64,000 nt of DNA from an uncultured Alphaproteobacteria bacterium (GTDB lineage: Bacteria; Pseudomonadota; Alphaproteobacteria; RF32; CAG-239). The notes under the pieces are model-generated. The model saw only the letters and a program-made list of their open reading frames with translations, was not told the origin of the DNA and did not search any database. Location of the stretch: assembly GCA_934273635.1 (NCBI GenBank), contig CAKQSV010000003.1, forward strand, positions 110,867 to 174,866, read 5' to 3'. Of this stretch, positions 26,430 to 35,169 are shown one piece after another. The stretch's first letter is position 1. The number at the start of each line of letters is the position of its first letter. The position numbers and the translations under genes were made by a program.

Positions 26430-26716
26430 GTTCTTTACGTCACTGCGAGAACGTGGCACGATCTTCTTCGTTCGTCATTGCAAGACCGTGGAATACGGGC
26501 GAAGCAATCCGTTACCTCCTTGTTCGTCATTGCGAGTCCGACAGGACGAAGCAATCCAGAATCTATTATAAGGCTATATTTGTCGGACTGGACTGCTTCG
26601 TTTGTTACCAAACTCGCAGTGACGATTTTGATGCCTTTACACTTGGATTGCTTCGCTCCGCTCGCAATGACGAAGAGAGACCGGACTGGATCGCCACGCT
26701 GCGCTCGCAATGACGA
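26430..26716. repeat. Array of six core palindromes in alternating orientation
   Basis: Copies begin near 26437, 26476, 26529, 26590, 26645 and 26686. Each is bounded by GTCATTGCGAG-type and GAAGCAATCCAG-type ends (or their complements) around a variable loop. Some carry ACTGC/GCAGT or GGATCGCCACG variants. No gene is present between 26193 and 26776; 26211-26430 is AT-rich upstream sequence of the cysteine-rich operon. Confidence 0.8.
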
Positions 26717-26726
26717 TTCTGGGGGC

Positions 26727-26767
26727 AAAAAAAATCCCTCGTTAAGACTGTGCTTAACAAGGGATTT
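26727..26767 (-). terminator. Terminator of the lipoprotein gene
   Basis: Stem AAATCCCT-GTTAAG/CTTAAC-AGGGATTT with one mismatch and a run of eight T on the minus strand. Confidence 0.85.
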
Positions 26768-26775
26768 GATAATTT

Positions 26776-27489
26776 TTACTTTGTGCTGACAACAAATGCC
26801 TCTTTGGTGTCGCTCCAACCAGGAAGTTTCTTCAACTGTTTAAGCTCTGCGGCAGAAACATAGTCTCCTTCACGTTTGGCATTAATCTTAACCCACCGCC
26901 CTTCGTCATAATAGAGGAAGTAATTGCCTTTTGCGGTTTCTAACAATGCAAGTTTGCGATTGTCAGGAACAAGCAAGGTGTCATTAGCGGTTGTGATTGC
27001 ACCCCACCCTTCGTAAACCTTAGAAATGAGGATGTTGTCTTTCAGGACATAACCTTCTGCCAGCGCATTGAACGATTTTTTGGTGTCAGGAAAGTACAGG
27101 CTGTATCTGTGGTTTCCCTCAGCACCGCTGGTCGCTACAAAGTAACCATCCTTGAACTGAACGCTTTCACCTTGGATGACGGTTTTACCTGTCTCCGGAT
27201 CAATAAGGTCGTCGGAAGATATTTCACTCCGGCCTAACTTCTCATAGAACTTACCAACGAACATACCGTTGTTGTAAGACATGGCGATGAACTTGTTATC
27301 GACAACCTGTTGATTGTTCTTTGAGATACCGTACTTGACTTTGCCTTCAACCTTGGTTGAGGTAATCGCATATTCAGTACCTTTGACAGGAGTTGACACA
27401 ACTTGCTCTTCTTTTTTTGAAGAATTGCCACAAGATGAAACGAACACGATGCACGCTGCAATAGCTGCAAAAAGATTAAATTTTTTCAT
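26776..27489 (-). CDS. Lipoprotein of unknown function
   Basis: 237 residues. A short signal peptide ends in the lipobox VSSC with Cys20 followed by Gly-Asn-Ser-Ser-Lys, then a charged linker. The mature domain is strand-rich and mentions VKYGISKNNQQVVDNKF, reminiscent of WG-type beta repeats. The export signal and linker look like Bacteroidota lipoproteins more than alphaproteobacterial ones, and there is no Shine-Dalgarno site. Transfer is possible but unproven. It has its own promoter (27543-27570) and terminator. Confidence 0.8.
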   Translation of the reverse strand: MKKFNLFAAIAACIVFVSSCGNSSKKEEQVVSTPVKGTEYAITSTKVEGKVKYGISKNNQQVVDNKFIAMSYNNGMFVGKFYEKLGRSEISSDDLIDPETGKTVIQGESVQFKDGYFVATSGAEGNHRYSLYFPDTKKSFNALAEGYVLKDNILISKVYEGWGAITTANDTLLVPDNRKLALLETAKGNYFLYYDEGRWVKINAKREGDYVSAAELKQLKKLPGWSDTKEAFVVSTK

Positions 27490-27570
27490 ATTAGTAAAAA
27501 TTTTAAGTTAATAATATATAAAAAATACATTTGATAGCGCCTAATATAGCACAAAAAAAGTTTAATGCAA
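27490..27570 (-). promoter_or_regulatory. Promoter and leader without Shine-Dalgarno for the lipoprotein gene
   Basis: TTGCAT (27570-27565) and TATATT (27548-27543), 16-bp spacer. Leader motif ATTATTAACTTAAA at 27515-27502, twelve bases before the ATG. Confidence 0.6.
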
Positions 27571-27732
27571 GCATTTTTAGACAAATTTGACGATTTTTTT
27601 TGCGAATTTTATATTTTGCAGGTGTGAGGAGCGCTTGAAATGCCACGCACCTTGTGTTTATGCGGGGAATTTTTGTTGACTTGGAATAATTATCGTATTA
27701 TCGTTGAGGCGAATTTAGAATTGGAAGATTTT

Positions 27733-27777
27733 ATGCGTTATTTTATCATACATACTCCTTTCATTATTATCCCCTAG
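27733..27777 (+). CDS. Candidate isoleucine-rich leader peptide of ileS
   Basis: A 14-codon ORF encodes MRYFIIHTPFIIIP. Five of 14 codons are isoleucine (ATC ATA, then ATT ATT ATC just before Pro and the TAG stop). GGAAG lies five bases before the ATG, a good ribosome site. TTGACT at 27676 could be the -35 of the transcript. The last Ile and Pro codons form the 5' arm of the hairpin described next, and the stop codon is in its loop. The layout fits ribosome-controlled attenuation of ileS by isoleucyl-tRNA supply. It is inferred from sequence alone; the region is AT-rich, which raises the chance level of Ile codons. Confidence 0.55.
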   Translation: MRYFIIHTPFIIIP

Positions 27778-27793
27778 GGGATAGGTCTTTTTT
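27768..27793 (+). terminator. Candidate attenuator hairpin in the ileS leader
   Basis: Palindrome ATCCCCTAGGGGAT forms a six-pair stem with a CTAG loop when the flanking T-A pair is counted. GGTC then a run of six T follows. It is 59 bp before the ileS start codon. The stem is short, so termination could be partial or dependent on leader translation. Confidence 0.5.
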
Positions 27794-27851
27794 ATACATA
27801 AAATTCTAAACACACTTTCTTTTTTTACCAACGATACAAGGTTTATTTGAT

Positions 27852-30800
27852 ATGAAACATTATGCTGAAGTTAAAGCTAAAGCAGATTTTGTGGAACTGG
27901 AGAAAAACGTTCTCAAATTCTGGGAAGAAGACAAGACTTTTGAAAAATCGGTACACAACCGCGACGGCGCCGCTGAGTTTGTGTTTTATGACGGTCCGCC
28001 GTTTGCTAACGGAACACCGCACTACGGGCACATTATGGTTTCTTATGTTAAAGACGTGGTTGCTCGTTTTCAGACCATGAACGGCAAAAAGGTTGAGCGC
28101 CGTTTGGGCTGGGACTGCCACGGTCTGCCGGCCGAGATGTCTGCGGAAAAGCAGTTGGGTGTTTCCGGTCGCAAGCAAATTGAGCAATACGGCGTGGAAA
28201 AGTTTAACAACTTCTGCCGCTCCGATGTTTTGAAGTATTCCGGCATTTGGGTCGAGATGTTTAAGCGTATCGGTCGTTGGGTGGATTTTTCGCACGACTA
28301 CAAAACCATGCAGCTGCCGTTTATGGAAAGTGTTATCAATAACTTTAAGCAGCTGTACGACAAAGGCTTGGTATATGAAGACTTTAGGGTTCAGCCTTAT
28401 TCTTGGGCGGCGGAAACCCCGCTTTCTAACTTTGAGGTCAACCTCGGTTATCAAGACAAAACCGACAACGCTATTACCGTGATGTTTAAGCTCGAAAACG
28501 GCATGAACATTTTGGTATGGACGACCACGCCGTGGACGTTGCCGTCAAACCTGATGTTGGCTGTCGGTAAAGATATTGACTACGCGGTTATGGAAGAAAA
28601 CGGACAGAAATATGTTTTGGCGCAGGCTTTGCTCGGTCGTTATAAAAAACAATTAGAGCACGCCGTGCAGGTTGCCACCATTAAGGGCGCCGAGTTGTTG
28701 GGTCTGGGCTATGAGCCGATGTTCCCTTACTTTAAGCAACTGAAAGACCAAGGCGCGTTTAAGGTTTTGTCCGGCGAGTTTGTGTCTACTGAAGATGGCA
28801 CGGGTGTGGTTCACATTGCCCCGGGTTTCGGTCAAGACGACTTTGAGGCTTGCCGCGCGTATGACGAGAATTTCCCTGTGGTTTGTCCTGTTGACGAAGC
28901 CGGTAAATTTACATCGGAAGTTCCTGATTATGAGGGCAAGCAGGTGTTTGAGACCAACGAGCCGATTATGCAGCTGCTGAAAGAGCGCGGGATTTTGGTG
29001 AAAAAAGAGCAATACACCCACTCTTACCCGTTCTGTTGGCGCACAGACACACCGCTGATTTATAAGGCTATGTCAAGCTGGTTTGTGAAAGTGACGGATT
29101 TCCGTGACGAAATGGTTCAAAACAATCAACAAATCAACTGGGTTCCGGAGCACATTAAGGACGGTCGTTTCGGTAAGTGGCTTGAGGGCGCGCGCGACTG
29201 GTCAATCTCTCGCAACCGTTTTTGGGGTACGCCTATTCCGGTTTGGAAGTCTGATAATCCGAAGTTTCCGAGAATCGATGTGTTTGGTTCTATCGCCGAG
29301 ATTAAGGAAAAGACCGGCTTTGACATTAAAGACCTGCACAAGCCTTATATTGACGATGTGGTTTATCCCAACCCCGACGACCCGTCGGGTCAGACCATGA
29401 TGCGCCGCGTGGGCGACGTGTTCGACTGTTGGTTTGAGAGCGGTTCTATGCCTTATGCGCAAGTGCATTATCCGTTTGAAAACAAAGAGTGGTTTGAAAA
29501 CCACTTCCCCGCCGATTTTATTGTGGAGGCAATGGATCAGACTCGCGGATGGTTCTATACTTTGACCGTGCTGTCGACCGCTTTGCACCACCGTCCGGCG
29601 TTTAAAAACTGCATTTGCACCGGTTTGCTTATGGCTGAGGGCGGGCAAAAACTCTCGAAACGTTTGAAGAACTATCCTGACCCGAACGAAGTTTTGGACA
29701 CCATCGGTTCTGACGCATTGCGTTGGTTCTTAGTTTCTTCTCCAGTTTTGAAGGGTGGTAATTTGGCGGTTGACAAAGAAGGTAAGGAAATCGCCAAAGC
29801 CTCTCGCGTGGCTTTGATTCCGTTGTGGAACGCTTTTTACTTCTTTACGCTTTACGCCAACGCCGAAGAATATAAAGCCAAAGAAATCAGCTCTTCAAGC
29901 GAGGCGATTGATAATTATATTCTCTCAAAGCTCAAGCATTTGCGCGATACGGTCAAGCACGGCATTGAGACTTATGATGTGGCTGAGGCAACCTCGGAAA
30001 CCGCGTTGTTTGTGGAGATTTTGAACAACTGGTATATTCGCCGCACTCGCGATCGTTTCTGGGAAGGCGACGCGCAGGCGTTTGACACCTTGTACACCGT
30101 TTTGGTCAATGTGTGCAAAATCATTGCGCCGTTGATGCCGTTCTTGAGCGAATATATCTTCAAGACCTTAACCGGTGAAGAGAGTGTGCATTTGTGCGAC
30201 TACCCTGCTCTCAGCGCCGTGAAATATGACGAAGAGTTGGTTAAGACCATGGACTTTGTGCAAGATTTGTGCTCGACGGGTAAATTTATTCGTGAAGAGA
30301 AAAACTTGCGCAACCGCTTGCCGTTGCAGAGTTTGACTCTTATCGGCGCCGATTTGTCCACCGCCTATCAAGATATTGTTAAAGACGAGCTGAACGTTAA
30401 GGAAGTGCGTTTTGACAATCAGCTTGACAACTACGCCGACAAGAAGATTTATCTTTATACCCCGTTGTTGGGAAAAGCCTTGGGCAAGGACATGGGCGCA
30501 GTTATGGCCGCCTATAAGCAAAATCAATGGGCTTTGAACGAAGACGGCACTTTGAGTATTGCCGGCAAGACCTTGACGCCTAACCTGTTTGAGGTTCGGT
30601 TAGAGATGAAAAACGGTGTTGCCGGTCATGCGTTTGCCGACAACAAAGCGGTGATCACACTTGACACCAACGTGACCGATGAACTGCGCCGCGAAGGTAT
30701 GGCCCGTGACTTTATCCGTTTGGTTCAGACCTTGCGCAAAGACAAGGACTTTGATATTTCTGACCGCATTGAGTTGTGCTATCAAACCAATGACAGCGAG

Positions 30801-30938
30801 TTGGCTCAGGCGTTGGAAGAAAACAAAGACTATGTTGCCGAGCAGGTGTTGGCGGTTAAGTTTGACAATAGTTGTCAAGCCGGCACCACCGCCGATATTG
30901 AAGGCAAAAATATTTGCTTTGACGCCAAAGTCGCCTAA
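27852..30938 (+). CDS. ileS: Isoleucyl-tRNA synthetase, type 2 (eukaryotic-like)
   Basis: 1028 residues. Class I motifs: HYGH at 57-60 in PPFANGTPHYGH, and the KMSKS-equivalent KLSKR near 600 followed by LKNYPDP. The editing domain has TTPWTLPSN. KLSKR-LKNYPDP and the lack of a C-terminal zinc finger mark the type 2 class, which in other bacteria is associated with mupirocin insensitivity. It charges tRNA-Ile and edits Val-tRNA-Ile. A 5' leader with an Ile-rich ORF and hairpin precedes it. Confidence 0.97.
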   Translation: MKHYAEVKAKADFVELEKNVLKFWEEDKTFEKSVHNRDGAAEFVFYDGPPFANGTPHYGHIMVSYVKDVVARFQTMNGKKVERRLGWDCHGLPAEMSAEKQLGVSGRKQIEQYGVEKFNNFCRSDVLKYSGIWVEMFKRIGRWVDFSHDYKTMQLPFMESVINNFKQLYDKGLVYEDFRVQPYSWAAETPLSNFEVNLGYQDKTDNAITVMFKLENGMNILVWTTTPWTLPSNLMLAVGKDIDYAVMEENGQKYVLAQALLGRYKKQLEHAVQVATIKGAELLGLGYEPMFPYFKQLKDQGAFKVLSGEFVSTEDGTGVVHIAPGFGQDDFEACRAYDENFPVVCPVDEAGKFTSEVPDYEGKQVFETNEPIMQLLKERGILVKKEQYTHSYPFCWRTDTPLIYKAMSSWFVKVTDFRDEMVQNNQQINWVPEHIKDGRFGKWLEGARDWSISRNRFWGTPIPVWKSDNPKFPRIDVFGSIAEIKEKTGFDIKDLHKPYIDDVVYPNPDDPSGQTMMRRVGDVFDCWFESGSMPYAQVHYPFENKEWFENHFPADFIVEAMDQTRGWFYTLTVLSTALHHRPAFKNCICTGLLMAEGGQKLSKRLKNYPDPNEVLDTIGSDALRWFLVSSPVLKGGNLAVDKEGKEIAKASRVALIPLWNAFYFFTLYANAEEYKAKEISSSSEAIDNYILSKLKHLRDTVKHGIETYDVAEATSETALFVEILNNWYIRRTRDRFWEGDAQAFDTLYTVLVNVCKIIAPLMPFLSEYIFKTLTGEESVHLCDYPALSAVKYDEELVKTMDFVQDLCSTGKFIREEKNLRNRLPLQSLTLIGADLSTAYQDIVKDELNVKEVRFDNQLDNYADKKIYLYTPLLGKALGKDMGAVMAAYKQNQWALNEDGTLSIAGKTLTPNLFEVRLEMKNGVAGHAFADNKAVITLDTNVTDELRREGMARDFIRLVQTLRKDKDFDISDRIELCYQTNDSELAQALEENKDYVAEQVLAVKFDNSCQAGTTADIEGKNICFDAKVA

Positions 30939-30952
30939 GACAAGCGCAAAAG

Positions 30953-30986
30953 AAAATCCCCGCTCCTTAAAGGAACGGGGATTTTT
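30953..30986. terminator. Bidirectional terminator between ileS and the DHH gene
   Basis: Stem AAAATCCCCG/CGGGGATTTTT with inner TCCTT/AAGGA. It serves convergent genes on both strands. Confidence 0.9.
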
Positions 30987-30987
30987 G

Positions 30988-31860
30988 TTATCTGATTTTA
31001 TCGTTGCGCTGCAAGTGTTTTTTCAAAAACTCGGGCAGTTCTTTCAAACCCGAAGCGCCGGAAGCGTGGAAGTGTCCGCCGCCACCGAACTCCGCCGCGA
31101 TTTTAGAAACGTCAAAATTTTTATAACTATAAAACGACAGATTCCAACAGTTGCGCTTGTTCATAAAAAAATTAACCATAAAATCAAAGCGGTTCAGGTT
31201 GTCAAGCGAGTCAAAAAACTCGGACTTGCCCTGCGGCATATTGGCGCAAATGCACTTGTGCCCCTTATATTCACTGGTAAAGCTAATGCCACGAACCAAG
31301 CGATAATTGCGCACCTTGATATAAGACAAAATCGCATTGCCTTTGGCGACCGCCTCGTCAATATCCATTTTGTTTTCCATCAACTCAACCCACACATTAT
31401 CATCGGGGCGGTTGACGCCCATCGACTGCATGGCATATTCAAACGGACGCACCCGCTCATCGCTCAGGTCATAAATATCGCTCATTCCCAACAGTTTGAT
31501 ACCCAACGGCACTTCCTTATCCGGATAAAAATACTGCCAACTCAGCACAATGGCGGCGGTGTCACTGCGGCGCAAACCTTTAATCTCCGGCGCGCCTGCG
31601 GCCACACGCTCGTCATATTCCTTAATAACCGAAATGTGGTGGTCTATCCATGTGAAATCTTTGGTCGCGTTAAGCTCAAACATAAAATCCATGGGCAGGC
31701 AATAGTCACAGATAATGATTTTATCGTGCTGTCTAATCTCGTCAAAAGGCACTTCCATATCGTGATTAAGTCCCAAGAACTCGACCTCGGGATAAACACT
31801 GCGGACAATCGCCGCAGAACCTTTACCATCATGGTCGGCAATGTGATAAATACATAACAT
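30988..31860 (-). CDS. DHH-family phosphoesterase (oligoribonuclease/NrnA-NrnB-like)
   Basis: 290 residues. Metal-binding motifs are visible: HIADHDGKG (Asp9, His10, Asp11), CDYCLP, and DHH at 73-75 in WIDHHIS. The C-terminal DHHA1 domain has GGGGHFHASG. Family members hydrolyse short oligoribonucleotides, pAp or cyclic dinucleotide products. It is the last gene of the 11-gene minus-strand operon and starts 15 bp after the MBL gene. Confidence 0.88.
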   Translation of the reverse strand: MLCIYHIADHDGKGSAAIVRSVYPEVEFLGLNHDMEVPFDEIRQHDKIIICDYCLPMDFMFELNATKDFTWIDHHISVIKEYDERVAAGAPEIKGLRRSDTAAIVLSWQYFYPDKEVPLGIKLLGMSDIYDLSDERVRPFEYAMQSMGVNRPDDNVWVELMENKMDIDEAVAKGNAILSYIKVRNYRLVRGISFTSEYKGHKCICANMPQGKSEFFDSLDNLNRFDFMVNFFMNKRNCWNLSFYSYKNFDVSKIAAEFGGGGHFHASGASGLKELPEFLKKHLQRNDKIR

Positions 31861-31875
31861 TTGGTCTTTTCCTCT

Positions 31876-32664
31876 CTAGTCTAAAATAATTTCCATACCA
31901 TCATACGCGGCCTCAACATTGTCAGGCGTGACAGCATTAACCCAGCCATAATCGCACTCGGAGGCCATGTGGTTGATAACCGCGTGCTCGGGGTCAATGC
32001 GTTTGATAACTTTTAAAACATCTTCTAATCCGGCGTGTGTGACCTGACCGAACGGCGTGGTCAACGGCAGAATCAGCAATTTAGGGCGTTTCAAAATCCG
32101 TTTATAACCGCTCTCGGCAATCACCTTAAAATCAGGGATATAAACAATATCGCCGTCATTAAAAATATATCCCAAGCTCTCGGGGCAATGTCCTAAAATT
32201 TTTATCGGCATAATCTTAAGCCCCTTAATCTCAAAAGCGCGGTTGGCTTTGAGGATATTAGGCACCAGACTCGGCATACGCACAACATCTTGCACCCTAT
32301 TGGGTTTGGTTAGCAAATATGAAAAGTTGTGCTTGATATATCTGGCGGTTTTCGGACCGCTGTAAAAATTGAGGTTTTGGTGCGTTACCCGATTGATACC
32401 GCGCATATCGTCAATGCCATGGATATGGTCGGCGTGAGCGTGGGTATAAAGCACCGCGTCAAAACGACAGATTTTTTTGGAAGTCAGCTGATGATTAATA
32501 TCCGGATTGGTATCAATCAAAATCGTGGCGCCGTTATATTCAATATAAGTCGAGGTGCGGGTGCGGTAGTTTTTGGGATTGTCAGGATTGCAATCGCCCC
32601 AACCGTTGTTGATTGACGGTACCCCGGGCGCGCCGCCGGAACCTAAAATAACAACTCTATTCAT
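31876..32664 (-). CDS. Metallo-beta-lactamase fold hydrolase (PhnP/RNase Z-like superfamily)
   Basis: 262 residues from ATG 32664, which lies inside the last codons of tatD. A longer in-frame extension has no support. The zinc motif HAHADH is at 75-80 after ILIDTNPDINHQL, and later histidines (LGHCPES, INHMASE) complete the site. Related proteins include the cyclic phosphodiesterase PhnP. Substrate not determinable. Its pairing with tatD in one operon is common in Proteobacteria. Confidence 0.9.
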   Translation of the reverse strand: MNRVVILGSGGAPGVPSINNGWGDCNPDNPKNYRTRTSTYIEYNGATILIDTNPDINHQLTSKKICRFDAVLYTHAHADHIHGIDDMRGINRVTHQNLNFYSGPKTARYIKHNFSYLLTKPNRVQDVVRMPSLVPNILKANRAFEIKGLKIMPIKILGHCPESLGYIFNDGDIVYIPDFKVIAESGYKRILKRPKLLILPLTTPFGQVTHAGLEDVLKVIKRIDPEHAVINHMASECDYGWVNAVTPDNVEAAYDGMEIILD

Positions 32665-33457
32665 GATAATCGTACCTCCCCTTATCGCTAGCCTTACGGA
32701 AGAGGCGATAAAAGTTGTCGGAAGTGATTTGCGCCAGTTCGTCAAGCGGAATCTCTTTGATTTGCGCCAGACGTTCCGCCGTGTAACGCACAAACGCAGG
32801 CTCATTGCGGCGACCACGCATGGGAATCGGCGCTAAAAACGGCGAATCGGTTTCGACCAACAGGCGGTCTAACGGCACGGTGGCGAAAATATCGCGAATA
32901 TCCTGTGACTTGTTAAAGGTCAAAATGCCCGAAGCCGACAGGTAAAAGCCTATCGACAGCGCAAAGTCAGCCAATTTTTGCGAAGAAGAAAAACAATGAA
33001 TCTCACCGCTGAAGGGCTTTTGCTGATACATCTCGCGCAATAGCGCAATCGTGTCGTCATCGGCATCACGGGTATGAATAATCAACGGCAAACCAGTCTC
33101 TTGTGCGGCGATAATCTGCTCGCGAAAGACCTTAATCTGCACATCTTTCGGGGCATAGTCGTAAAAATAATCCAAACCACACTCGCCGATACCAACGATT
33201 TTGCGGTGCGAAGAACAATTAATAAAATCCTGCGCCTTGATATTCTCGTACTCAGAGGCGTTGTGCGGGTGCACGCCGACCGCCGTGTAGATAAACGGAT
33301 ATTTCTCAGACAAAGCCAACTGCTTGTCAAGCTCGCCGATATTGTTACCGGCATTGAGCATAGCGGTCACGCCGCTTTCTTTGGCATGCGCCAAAATGTC
33401 GGCAAAATCCTCATCAAAATCGTTATAATCAAGATGACAATGACTGTCTACTAACAT
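32657..33457 (-). CDS. tatD: TatD-family metal-dependent deoxyribonuclease
   Basis: 266 residues with the full set of motifs: DSHCHLDY at the N-terminus (metal His), GIGECGLDY, PLIIHTRDAD, GEIHCFS, and LLVETDSPFLAP. Members are 3'-5' exonucleases or D-aminoacyl-tRNA deacylase-like hydrolases of the amidohydrolase fold. In many bacteria it follows holB and tmk as here. Nine bases separate it from holB, and it overlaps the MBL gene by eight bases. Confidence 0.95.
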   Translation of the reverse strand: MLVDSHCHLDYNDFDEDFADILAHAKESGVTAMLNAGNNIGELDKQLALSEKYPFIYTAVGVHPHNASEYENIKAQDFINCSSHRKIVGIGECGLDYFYDYAPKDVQIKVFREQIIAAQETGLPLIIHTRDADDDTIALLREMYQQKPFSGEIHCFSSSQKLADFALSIGFYLSASGILTFNKSQDIRDIFATVPLDRLLVETDSPFLAPIPMRGRRNEPAFVRYTAERLAQIKEIPLDELAQITSDNFYRLFRKASDKGRYDYHE

Positions 33458-33466
33458 TTCTCTTAC

Positions 33467-34522
33467 CTATATTGCTTTTATCAAACTATGTATAACATTT
33501 ATTAATACTTGCTTTTTGTCAAGGTTCAAGCGACCTGCCTCGTCAAATATTTTGATTGTATTTTCCCAAGCGCTCGCCAACTCGTCAATATGCGCCGAGT
33601 TCAAAATATTTTCCGCCACAAATTTGAGTATCAGCTCTTGCACCAACGCGTAAGCGTTCTCATCTTTGACTGCGTTGTCGCAATAGCTTATCAAATCGCT
33701 CAGACGGAACTTGTCTTTGGCATAAATAATTTTGCACAAACCGTCATAGTAGCCCAAGGCATTGTTATCGGAATAAGTTATCGCTTTGCCGATACTGCCG
33801 CCACTGATAGCCGCCAAACCGGCAATCTCTTTCTCGGACAAATTCGGACGATAACGGCGCAACAAACTGGCAACCTCATTATCCTGCAACGGCGGCATTT
33901 GCAACTTGGCGCAACGCGAGCGAATTGTCGGCAACAGTCTCATCGGGTTGTGGCTAATCAGCAGCAAAATGCTTTTGGCAGGCGGTTCTTCTAAAATTTT
34001 GAGCACGGCGTTGGCGCTTGAGGCGTTCATATCATCAATACTATCAATAATCACCACCCGCCAGTTGTTATCAGCCGACTTCTTAGACAAGAAGTCATTA
34101 ATGGTGCGGACATCATCAACTCTAATAAACGCGGATTTTTTCAGCCCCTTAAGCTCTTCGTCCGACATCGCCTCGCCGTCTTTGATGGCTTTGAGCACTT
34201 TGCGCTTGTCGGTATCGGTAAAGTCGCGTTCAATCACTTTCAGGTCGGGGTGGGCGTTGTTGACCACCAACTTATAAACCGGATTGTTTTCGCTAATCTC
34301 AAGGTTGGTGTAGGTGTCTTTTTTGAGCGGATCCGCCGCTAATAAAAACTTGGCAAAACGATAAGCCAACGTGGACTTGCCAATGCCCTCAATGCCGCAC
34401 AACAGCCACGAGTTGTGTATGGAATTGTTCTTCCACGCCTCAAGCATTATCTGCTCGGCTTTGTCCTGCCCGAGCAAAAACGTGTTATTTTTGGGTGATA
34501 TGTTACACGACGCGTCCGCCAT
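33467..34522 (-). CDS. holB: DNA polymerase III subunit delta'
   Basis: 351 residues. AAA+ clamp-loader fold with Walker A-like GIEGIGKSTLAYRFAKFL, Walker B-like VVIIDSIDDMNASSANAVLK, and sensor region SHNPMRLLPTIRSRCAKL (the SRC motif). The zinc-finger cysteines of some DnaX proteins are absent, as usual for delta'. It is part of the sliding-clamp loader. The start overlaps the tmk stop by one base. Confidence 0.95.
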   Translation of the reverse strand: MADASCNISPKNNTFLLGQDKAEQIMLEAWKNNSIHNSWLLCGIEGIGKSTLAYRFAKFLLAADPLKKDTYTNLEISENNPVYKLVVNNAHPDLKVIERDFTDTDKRKVLKAIKDGEAMSDEELKGLKKSAFIRVDDVRTINDFLSKKSADNNWRVVIIDSIDDMNASSANAVLKILEEPPAKSILLLISHNPMRLLPTIRSRCAKLQMPPLQDNEVASLLRRYRPNLSEKEIAGLAAISGGSIGKAITYSDNNALGYYDGLCKIIYAKDKFRLSDLISYCDNAVKDENAYALVQELILKFVAENILNSAHIDELASAWENTIKIFDEAGRLNLDKKQVLINVIHSLIKAI

Positions 34523-35169
34523 TAAGCTAAACCAAACCTTTCATTAATCAACGCCACCACATCTTGATGCAGGGATTCAATACTTTTGTTGGCATCAAGC
34601 ACCACGCAACGCTGCGGATTTTGGCGGGCGATTTCAAGAAAGCCCTGACGCAAATTGTTATGAAACGCCGTGCCGCGGCTTTCGTGACGGAGCTCTTTCT
34701 CACTCATTCCTGAAGCCTTGGCATAAGAACGCGCCAAACCAATCTCAACATCAATATCAAAAATCACCGTTAAATCAGGCTGAAAGTTGCCGACAGCCAA
34801 CTGATAAAGGTTATCGAGCACGTCTTTTTCAACCTTTTTGTTATAGCCATAATACTGATAAGCCATGGTGGAGTCGGCAAAGCGGTCGGACAACACCCAC
34901 TGCCCGCGCGCCAATGCCGGCCATACCTTTTTGGTCATATGGATACGGCGATCGGCATAATAGAGCAATGCTTCGGCAATGGCATCCATTTTGTCTTTAT
35001 CTCCGGTCACCAAAATATGACGCAGTTCAAGCCCCACATCTGTTCCCCCCGGCTCTTTGGTCGAGACAACATCAATGCCGCGCGTTTTTAAATACTCTTG
35101 CAACAGACGCAACTGTGTCGACTTACCGCAACCCTCGCCTCCTTCAAAAGTAATAAAGCGTCCAGCCAT
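34522..35169 (-). CDS. tmk: Thymidylate kinase
   Basis: 215 residues, normal length. P-loop FEGGEGCGKSTQL (about 8-20), DR motif LSDRFADSTMAYQ and the LID region with RSYAKA. It converts dTMP to dTDP. One-base overlaps with both neighbours show tight translational coupling in the tmk-holB pair, a classic bacterial arrangement. Confidence 0.97.
   Translation of the reverse strand: MAGRFITFEGGEGCGKSTQLRLLQEYLKTRGIDVVSTKEPGGTDVGLELRHILVTGDKDKMDAIAEALLYYADRRIHMTKKVWPALARGQWVLSDRFADSTMAYQYYGYNKKVEKDVLDNLYQLAVGNFQPDLTVIFDIDVEIGLARSYAKASGMSEKELRHESRGTAFHNNLRQGFLEIARQNPQRCVVLDANKSIESLHQDVVALINERFGLA

Noticed and set aside
26430..26716. Small coding genes in the gap before the cysteine-rich operon
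   Set aside because: Open frames on both strands are made only of the palindromic repeats and have no start signals.
27600..27851. T-box riboswitch before ileS
   Set aside because: No T-box consensus or specifier stem was found, and the leader is too short; the leader-peptide model fits better.
30679..31857. Plus-strand open frame of 392 codons spanning the ileS end and the DHH gene
   Set aside because: It crosses the ileS terminator and lies out of frame over ileS and antisense to the DHH motifs; no protein-like pattern.
31876..32817. MBL hydrolase with a 51-residue N-terminal extension
   Set aside because: The extension overlaps tatD out of frame; the conserved fold starts at MNRVVILGSGG from ATG 32664.
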